Assembly: GCA_963931865.1 (NCBI GenBank)
Contig: OZ007514.1
Span: forward strand, 3,836,084-3,900,083
DNA length: 64,000 nucleotides
Source of the DNA: Axinella damicornis
Lineage: Eukaryota > Porifera > Demospongiae > Axinellida > Axinellidae
Reading direction: 5' to 3'
In this document: positions 42,704 through 52,734 of the stretch, piece by piece
How the letters are laid out: each line of letters begins with the position of its first letter
How positions within the stretch are numbered: the stretch's first letter is position 1
Notes under the pieces: model-generated
What the model saw: only the letters and a program-made list of their open reading frames with translations
The model's database searches: none
What the model was told of the DNA's origin: nothing
Made by a program: the position numbers and the translations under genes

Positions 42704-45700
42704 GTAGGTGTCAATGCGTGTAACTGTAGCTCTGTTCTATGTCCCATCCCAGCTGTGAGAAGCTGCAGGCTGCAATTCCCCCTAATAATTTGTACAGAGA
42801 TGGAAGTACATGCATCATGTGTTTGTGGTTGAAATGTTGCCATCAAGTTTCATTCAGCCCTGTCTTAGATGTCTCTATACGTGTACAGAACATGGACAAA
42901 TAATTTGTGTTTGAGACGTGATCCCACAGCCCCACTCCCTGCAAGGGGGTGACACCACCCATAGACTAGCCTCGTTCCCAGGCCTCCACGCCCAGCTTTT
43001 GTCGCTTGCAGTACGAAAAGCGTGGACAAAAGCTGGATGTGGAGGCCTGAGAACGAGGCTACCCATAGACACCATAGTCACAGCTGAGACTGGGTCAAGA
43101 AATCTAGAAATCTTGACCGTCATTTTTGCTGCTTGACCAATTGACCACATCGCAGAAAGACTCATGACTGTATTTCAGCCGTTGACCGCTTGACCACCGA
43201 TAGTATACGGAAGAATGCGTAGTGACTCCATCCCTTCCTTAGTGTACGGGGTCAAGATTCACAGATAAGCCCGGTCGCAGCTCTGACTACACAAGGCCGT
43301 CGGAAGCGGTGCAGCCGGTGCGGCTTTGGCCGCACCACTTTTTTGAGACGTTGAATTTTTTTAATAAATAGAATGTGTGCGCGAGCACGTGCAATTAATT
43401 CTAGTATAACAAGTGAGTCTTTAAAAGACTTGGTGTGTCTCGGCACGACTTGGTATCAGCTAGAATCATGCAGAGGACATGGCAGCCGCTTAACCCTTTT
43501 ATTATGACTGCAAAACCTGTTAGCTATGAGACTTTCAGCTTAAGTGAGCGTCAATATCCTTGGAGGTTCTGTGTGAGCAAGGGGTGGGTCAGGAATGTTC
43601 ACCCAAAGGGTGAAAGCAGTATGGTCGTGTCTGGGCTTGATGTTTAGTGAACACCTTGGCCAATTCTTTCAGCACTTATCTATATAGCTAGCTAGCTAGA
43701 GCTGAGTGAGTTAGTATGCACTTGGGATGGCTGAGTGCAGCACACTGGATGAGTGAGTATTCATTGTCCTGAATTAAGATGTAGCAGCAGTCTTGATAAG
43801 AGGATTCATGAGCAGCCATGCAAACCCATAATCACTTTTGAAGATCTACTTGCAGGCTATAAATACGTTTGACACCCTATTAAGCGTGTAGAGCATGCAG
43901 CACTTACGCGGGCGCATTGCGAAAAGCGACGTACGTACTAGTACCACGTTGGGACAACGGTCTGGGACAGACTCCACCATCTCCACCCGGCACTTGTTCC
44001 AGAGACTAGCCATTGGCTTGTGGAAAGGAAACGCTACATTGTGGGTGCGCCGCCTCCCAGTGAACTCTCCCAGGGTGGACGGGGTTGTGTAAACTGTTCT
44101 CTTTTTACTTTTTATTTTCCTGTTCCTATTTTTGGCCATTTGTAAACTTTCACTCATTATTTTTACAAAAAAAAAAAGAAAGAAAAAAAAAAGTATTACG
44201 TACGTACCTACGCATCCAGCACTGTGTCTCGGCACTTCAGTGCCGAGACAAAAATGTCACTGTCAAAGTATTTCCAAGCGAAGCTACCAACTCCTTTACT
44301 TGTGGAAAACCTTGTCCTTCAAGTTTCCAAAGCGCGAATTCGGGGAAAAAAGCGTTGTGAACAGATCGTTCCAACCACAGTGGTTTGCTCGTTGGATCGA
44401 AGTGGCTACACTACGATGAAGAACGCGAGTTGGCCTTCTGTTCACGTGCGTGAAAGCCTACAAAGAACACAAGCTCCATTCGTCTACCAACCTTGAGACG
44501 ACCTATATTTCAACAGGGTATAGTAACTGGAAAGATGCTCGGTAAGAATTGCAGCCAGACCCTGACAGGGCAGCCAGGTGACCACGCCCACTGGGTGAAG
44601 AGGGTAAGTGAGCCATGATAACTAGTTCATAGCACAATGGACAGACAGTCAACCTCTGGTTATGATACTGTCAGTGGTTTTATAGTTAGTCTTGCAGGTC
44701 AGACTCTCTCCCCGTATAGTGGGTGTCTGGCCCACGAGACTATATTGTAGTCTGTATGTTACCTCGTCCCTGGCTCTCCTCTACCCCGCACACAAGAGCC
44801 GGGGAATTAGAATAATTATACCTATTGTGTGAGTCTCTGTCTATGGTTTTTGAGTTGTCACACTCCATTTTTACAGTCTGCAGCCAGGGCACATTTGAGG
44901 GCGGCAGGCTTCAAGGTATGGCCCTCACACACACTCTCATGCATCCATACACATGCACACTCACACATGTGCACATACACACAAATTGTTATTATTGTGA
45001 CAAACTGTGTTTACATGATTGTGTCACATGGTGTCATGTGAATCATCATCTTCCTTGCACACATGCTGGTAGGATGAAGATTTCAACAAGCCCATTGTCA
45101 CAGTGGCTTGTCCCTACAGCAATGCCCTCCCCTGCAACAACCACTTCCAGTGGGTAACTGCAGCATACAAATCACAGCTGTCGTCTATTTGAATATTCAC
45201 CAGGAACTATAGCCTCGTTCCCAGGCCCGCACTGTTTTCAGTTGCATGCACGTTCCCAGACTGTGCCATTTTCAGTTGCATGCCGTTCTTTCGTGCGTGC
45301 AACCGAAAACTGTGTGGGCCTGAGAACAAGGCTACAGGAACTACAGTAAAGCCATCCACGGCTGATGGCTAGTTTTTCTCATGCAGTAGAAAGTATTGCA
45401 AGTTTACAATTCGTGCACAAGTCAGCCTTTCTCACCCTCATCTCTGACTCGTTCTCCTCCCTCCTGCAGGGAGCTCGGTGAGCTCATCGTGGCTGGTGTG
45501 GAGAAGAGAGGAGGTCTGCTGAGCTGAGATAATAGATAATAAGACTTCTAGCATTTCAGTACAACAGCATTGATCCACTCCTTTCCTTCCTTCCCCTCCC
45601 CTCATCCCTCTCCCTCCCCTCCTCCCTCTTAATTCTCCTTCCTCTCCCTCCCCTCCTCGATCCCCTCCTCCCTCCTCTGCTCCCACTCTCCTCCCTCTTC

Positions 45701-48700
45701 CCTTTAGGAAAAGCATTCATATGTGGCACACCGGTTGTCAGTGATGGAGAAACAATGGTGGGTAATGTGAGGTGTTTGTAAATTCAGTATTGGAATGAGT
45801 TGTATACATGTGCCTTTGCACACAAATTGCACAACCCTCTCACACCCTTCACACTCGCCACGCCCACATACACACTCACACCACACACACACACTGTAGG
45901 GATCCCGTGGGATGAGATACTCCCTCATCTCTCGGGACTGGATAGCTGACTGTGTGGAGATCATGCACGAGGCATATGCAGCAGTGAGCAAATACATGAT
46001 CCATCCCAGTGTGTGTTGCCATGGTTACGTCAGATGAGCTTCTCATTATCCTATTACAGGATGCTATCATAGCACTGGGAGGCTGTGACAAGACTGGTAA
46101 CTCTATCAATCACTAACAAAATGTCACTGAGTTCATTCCCCAAATGTCTATATACACATTCAGAAACTGACTGTCTCTTACTCCTGCAGTGCCTGGTGTG
46201 TTGATGCCCCTTGCAAGGCTGGATGCTGTGAGTGTACTACCATCTACAACCTCCATCATCCTCCAGCCACTATAGCTGTACACTACTAAAGGGACATTCC
46301 TAAAACGATTGATCCTTCACACCCACAGATCGGTATTAGCCTGTACGGTGGTACCATCCTGCCTGGCTGTAGTCGAGAGGGGAAGAGCCTGGATGCACAG
46401 AGCATAATGGAGGTATGAGGATCATGTGATCTCAGCACATGGTACTCACATTATGTCACATGACCTCACATGGTCTCACAGGCCATTGGTTCGTATGGAG
46501 CTGGTCTTATTGACATTGAGGAGCTGCATCATATTGAATGCTGTGCACTGCCAGGCTCCGGCTCATGTGGTCAGTTTTAACCCCTGAATCATCGTAGAGC
46601 ATGCAGCAAGACTTGGTTCTGTCATGATGGTGTGCTTGTGTGCAGGAGGAATGTTCACTGCGAACACCATGTCTTCTGCTGTGGAGGCTCTCGGGATGGC
46701 TCTGCCTGGTAAAACATTCTCTGTGTGCATTGGATGTAGTTAGACTATGGCATGCATAATGTGCTTTGATCTTTTGAGGTTTCTAAAATCTTATACCTCA
46801 TCAAAAATTTGTATTTTATACAGAGATATAACCAATAGTCTAAGCCGGTTATTGCACTCCAGCAGGTCTCTTAGCTGTTTAGAGACCTTCAGGATGCACC
46901 TATAATCTAGCCTCGTTCCCAGGCCCGTCTGCCGCTTCGTTTTTATTGACCTTTGAACCCTTGTCAGATAAGAGGGTTCAAAGGTCACGTAAGTTTATGC
47001 GACTGGAAGTGGCAGACGGCCTGGGAACGAGGCTACCTATAATCACCTCGGGCTTTGCCCTCAGTAATTATAGATAGCTAAGAGACCTGCTTGAGGGCAA
47101 TAACCTATACTTAGAATGTGCCCTAGCTATTACAAAGTTTTTGCACTCAAAGTCACTTGTATTTTATACCCAGCCACATGTCCCTTCACTCCGGGGGACC
47201 CGGGAAGTTCCAAACCACTTTTTAAACAGCATTGTAATGCTCCTATTAGGAACGGCTTCGGGGCCTGCTGTTACCCGTAGCAACCAGCTCACTGACCAGA
47301 AGCGCAGAAACTGTGAGGCAGTTGTGGAGCAGGTGTTTGCGCTGCTGGAGGCCAAGACACACACCAGACAGATCATGACCAAGAAGGTAAGCAGTGGGAA
47401 TTGTTTGATACCCAGGCAGACCAGTCTTGCAAATTGTTGCAAATTTACACTACTTTCTTGCAAGACTTACCAGAAAAATGGCCATTTTCTTGCATCTTGG
47501 AAGCTCTTGCAAGAATCTTGCATGAGCAGCACCAATCTTGCACTGTTACCTTGCAAAAGCTCCAAAATCTTGCAAGAAAAACTACAATTTTGCTGCAAGT
47601 CTTGCAAGATAATAAGTGATTCTTGCAAGACTTTCTTGCAAGACAGGCTTATGTACCTGAGTAAGGAAGTACTCTTATTGATTGGCATAATCATTGTGAT
47701 TTGATTTGGTTGAATGAGCGTACTTGATTGATCTTGATCATATGACTGTGATATACATGGATGAATGAGTAATTCTGATCGTACTTACTGGATCGTTGTC
47801 TGTTGCTTGCTGCAGGCATTTGAGAATGCTATAGCTGTGGTGTTTGCTCTGGGAGGCTCCACGAACAGTGTCCTCCACCTCCTGGCCCTGGCACACGAGT
47901 GAGCACAGCTGATCCTGATACTGACATACTGCATCTGCCATCTGACAGCCTTCGTCACATTTGATGCCATACCTGATACTGACACTAATGCATCTGACGA
48001 CCATCAGCACATTGGATGCCATACTTTATACTGACACCTAACAACCTTCAGCACAGTTGATGCTGATATTAACGTGCTTGATACTGGCACTAAGGCATCT
48101 AACAACCTCCAGCACAGTGGATGCTGATACTGACATACTTGATACTGACACCGACGCTAATGCATCTCAACACAGCTGATGCTGATACTGATGCTAACAA
48201 CCTTTAGCACACCTGATGCTAACACCAACATACACATGTACACTGTATGCAGTACACTGAATACTCTGGTTGATATAACCATGGATAATAGAGCACAGGG
48301 AGTTGGATAGGAAACACTACATAGGTTAAGTACAGGACCCTTTGAAGCAAAGCGGGTTACCCCATTGATGTGCCGCCTCATGATATCTCCCTTAATTAAA
48401 GGATTTTAAGCATTTTAAGCATACCTGGCCCTAGTGCAAGGACTTAAGGATGTGGTGTCAAAGTTTGAAGTTTCTAGCTTTAATCTAAGGCAAGTTAGAG
48501 GGGTTATTGTTGGAGCTATCAAATGAACCGATTTTCACTTCTTAAAGCTACTTAAAGTTAAAAGTGAATTACTAACACATGTCTAGAGAATCCAACTACA
48601 TCTGGCCATAAAGCAAGGACCAAGGAACCTTTGTGCCAAGTTTCATCCTTTTCTACCAAATAATGACATAGAACTGGGTCAATGGTAACCCGCTTGGAAT

Positions 48701-51700
48701 GGCGTTTCCTATCCAACTCCCTGTGCTCTATTATCCATGATATAACATGTCTTAGACTAGTAATTAACTTATGCCACACGGCATGACACTTCTGAGTCAA
48801 GAGTTGTAACAAATTGATACTGATGACCAGTGACGTAGCCAAGGGCAGGCCTGGCCGGGCACGTGCCCGGCCAAATTATCCTATCTTGTTCTTCGCGATC
48901 CACACACAGTGGGAAGCCACCGTGCACAGTACAGTGAACACAGACAGCGGAAGCCTATGTTACGTATTCATAGTCCTGATTATGCATAGTAAGTCTATAT
49001 TCATGAAGCTAAAACCCATAATCAGTTTTGTAGAGCATCTTTTTTGACTGCATCTCAGGATTGGAAGTGGATCAGAGCCAGAGCTACACCATGACTGCAG
49101 AGGTACTGACCTGTCAACAGACGTGCTGTCGATAGATGGTGACCAACCTTCACCAGAACGTCTCTCTGCAGCATCGATCCTCATACATCTGGAACGCGCA
49201 GTGCAAAGCACGAAGGTGACACGAGAGCCCATCCTGATAACTGAAAAATGAAGGCGAAAATTTTTTCGCACGGACTAACACACCTCTATGCACTGCCTTC
49301 AGCAGCGTGCATATCCAGATATCCAGATATCCGCCCCTGTATACAGTGCCCGCCCAATTCTACATTGCTGGCTACGCCACTGCTGATGACTGCATTAATT
49401 CTCCTCACCGCAGAACTGATAACATAATTGATTAACACAGTAGTATCTGATGACTGTACTTCTCCTCACCGCAGGGCTGATGTCCCTCTGAGCATTGAGG
49501 AGTTCAACACAATTGGTGAACGGATTCCTCTCATAGCCAACCTCAAACCACATGGCAAAGTGAGGGAGGGAAGGAGGGTGGGAGGGAGGGTTGGTGGGTG
49601 GGGTGTAGGGAAGGAGGGAGGGAGGGAGGGCGGGTGGGAGGGAGGGCGAGTGGGAGGGAGGGTGGGCAGAAGGGAGAGAGGGAGGGAGGGAGGGAGGGAG
49701 GGCGGGTGGGAGGGAGGGTGGGCAGAAGGGAGAGAGGGAGGGAGAGAGGGAGGGAGGGCAGGTGGGAGGGAGGGTGGGTGGGTGGGAGGGAGGGTGGGCA
49801 GAAGGGAGAGAGGGAGGAGGGAGGGAGGAAGGGAGGGAGGGAGGGAGAGGAGGGTGGGAGGGAGGGGACAAGGAAGAAGGGAGTGGTCAACAGGTAGCTT
49901 GTTTATCTTAGTCTGCGATTTCTTTTACTCACCACAAACACACACACCACACACACACACGCACACACACACACCGCACACACACAACATCATGTTGCCA
50001 GTACCACATGGCAGACCTTGATGATATTGGCGGCTTACCTGTAAGTTGTGTATCACTTTAGAGTTCGTATGTTTTCATCTTCCACAACTCTGTAAGCATG
50101 ACAGTCTGTTGCCATTGTTTCTTGTCACCCATTTAATGGCAGGTGGTGATGAAGGAGCTGCTGGAGGCGGGTCTGTTGCATGGCGACTGTCTCACAGTCA
50201 CTGGAAAGACTGTGGCTGAGAACCTCAGGGTCACTCCGAGGATCACCGAACTCAACAACCAGGTAACTTGCTCACAGCATTTGTAACGTGATTTTAATAT
50301 TGCCCCTTGAGGGGTTACCACGATGGTAGCTAACAAGAGCTTGGAGAAGGCGGAGCATATTAAAATGAGGACCAACGGCTTTACATCCCCTCCGAAGAAT
50401 GCGGTGTAAGCTATTTCAAGTGAACAAGAACACACCTACTCATATTTCCAGGGTAGAGCTGAGCCTAGCCTCGGTCCGAGGCCTCTGCCCAGATTTTATC
50501 TCGCAGCCATGGAGAAATCCGGGCGGAGGCCTGGAAGTGGGATCGAGGCTAAGTTGAGCCTATTTGTAGAAGAGAATGGCATGGTGGGACTTGAACCAGC
50601 AACCTTTCAATTACCAGTTGAATACTTTAACCACACGGCCACCAGCAGTGTGTACATGTATGGGTTACAATATTCAGTGAAGGCAGTAACAAGCGGTTTG
50701 AGTGCCACATTTACAGTTCTAGTGGATGATTGTCCATAATTATGTATGTTTGTTATGAGAGTATTATTCTTGTCCTTTTAATCTTAACTGTGGAATTTCA
50801 TGTTTGGCTGCAAGTGAATCGTTTGCTTCTATTTTGAATTCACACATTCGTTGGTTCCCCAGGATGTGGTGTTCCCGCTGACCAATCCCCTTGCTCCGGC
50901 TGGTCGCCACATTACCATACTGAAGGTCGGCACGGTTACCTAACATGATCTTGTGACCACAGCCAACCAATCAGAATCCAGTCGTCTGCATTCCCCCACC
51001 AGGGTAGCCTGGCCTCCGAGAGTGCAGTGCTCAAGCTGAGTGGGAAACAGTTTGACAAGCCATTCAGTGGACCTGTGAGTTGGTGCCCTATATTGGGGCA
51101 AGATGCTTCGTTCGCTTGTATTTGTTCTTCTGTTTTCTATGCATTCCTCATACTGCAGTATTGGGTTCTCTCAATGCAGGCAAATGTGTTTGACGGTGAA
51201 GCTGCTGCATATGACGCTGTCATGAGTGGGGAGGTCAGTAGCTGTATGATGATTGTATTATACACATGCTGGGCAATGTTATACAGTCGCTATATAGTTG
51301 TACTATACACATGCTGGGCAATGTTATACAGTCGCTATATAGTTGTACTATACACATGCTGGGCAATGTAAGTATAGTGGGAAGCTGCTGCTTATGATGC
51401 TGTCATGAGTGGGGAGGTCAGTAGCTGTATGATGATTGTATTATACACATGCTGGGCAATGTTATACAGTCGCTATATAGTTGTACTATACACATGCTGG
51501 GCAATGTTATACAGTCGCTATATAGTTGTACTATACACATGCTGGGCAATGTTATACAGTCGCTATATAGTTGTACTATACACATGCTGGGCAATGTAAG
51601 TATAGTGGGAAGCTGCTGCTTATGATGCTGTCATGAGTGGGGAGGTCAGTAGCTGCGTGTAGTTATACTCACTCTCCATTAAGAGAGTGGATTAACTAAA

Positions 51701-51821
51701 TTTTCAGTCTTACAATTTTAAGTACGTAGGTCTGTGCCAGTGGTACAGTTGTGTAGCCTCGATCCAGTAGATGGCATGGTCAGTCCTTACTTGGGAGACA
51801 CAGCAAGTCATTTAAGGTGGG

Positions 51822-51870
<49 letters not shown>

Positions 51871-52038
51871 ACACACACACACATTCATGGCACATCACAG
51901 GTGAAAGCTGGACAAGTGCTTGTCATAAGATACGAAGGACCAAAGGGAAGGTGCGTGATTTCCACTGCCTGGAACCACATCCCATGCTTAATATGTTTCC
52001 CCTCCTTACCCCCCCCCCCCCCCCCCCCCCCCCCCTCC

Positions 52039-52114
<76 letters not shown>

Positions 52115-52703
52115 CCCATCTCCCTGTACAGTCCTGGTATGCCGGAGATGCTGAGCCCGGGTGCAGCACTCGTGGGGGCAGGGCTAGGCAAGGAGGTTGC
52201 CTTGGTAACAGATGGAAGGTTCAGTGGAGCTTCACATGGTGAGAAGTTGATGCTAAATCCCATTGCACCCTGTAGTGGCCAAGTGAGCCCAGAGAATACC
52301 CATAAGCCAGTACATAAGAATTTATATAGGAGGTTTAATATTAGGCGTTAATACTTTGTACATGCTCTTCTGCTTCTTTATGCTGTTTGCAGTATCTTAT
52401 ACAGCGGAACCCCTCCATTCCCAACCCCTGAAATGAGGACGCAATCATGTAATCAGGACCAAGGAGGAGCATCCCACTATAGCAGTATAACCATAGAACA
52501 TCGTAGCCTTGTTCCCAGGCTCCCCCCTACGCGCGGGGACGAAAAATATGTATTTTCGTCCCCACGTGCACAAGGGGAGCCTGGGAACAAGGCTAAGAGC
52601 ATCACTGGTCTAACTGCATAACCTAAAACGTGCCCTTATTTGGAACCTTATTACGTAACAAGAGCGGGCTTCCTGTAGTAGTCCAGGTAGGTGCCTGCCC
52701 CCC

Positions 52704-52734
<31 letters not shown>

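Larger units (their letters stand above)
42704..44516. other. DHAD intron 1, enlarged by repeats
   Basis: Hairpin repeat at 42967-43061, an inverted copy of 12940-13085 at 43495-43645, and a transposase-like fragment at its end. The unit 1 counterpart is only about 520 bases. Confidence 0.6.
50263..50862. other. DHAD intron 17
   Basis: Contains the hairpin repeat at 50466-50551 followed immediately by the tRNA-like piece at 50583-50645. No exon seen. Confidence 0.55.

Noticed and set aside
49395..50021. Long open frames on both strands
   Set aside because: They arise from the GGGAGGGA tract; only 49475-49559 within it is a supported DHAD exon, in another frame use.
50583..50645. Functional tRNA-Thr
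   Set aside because: The T stem has mismatches and no seven-pair acceptor stem could be drawn.
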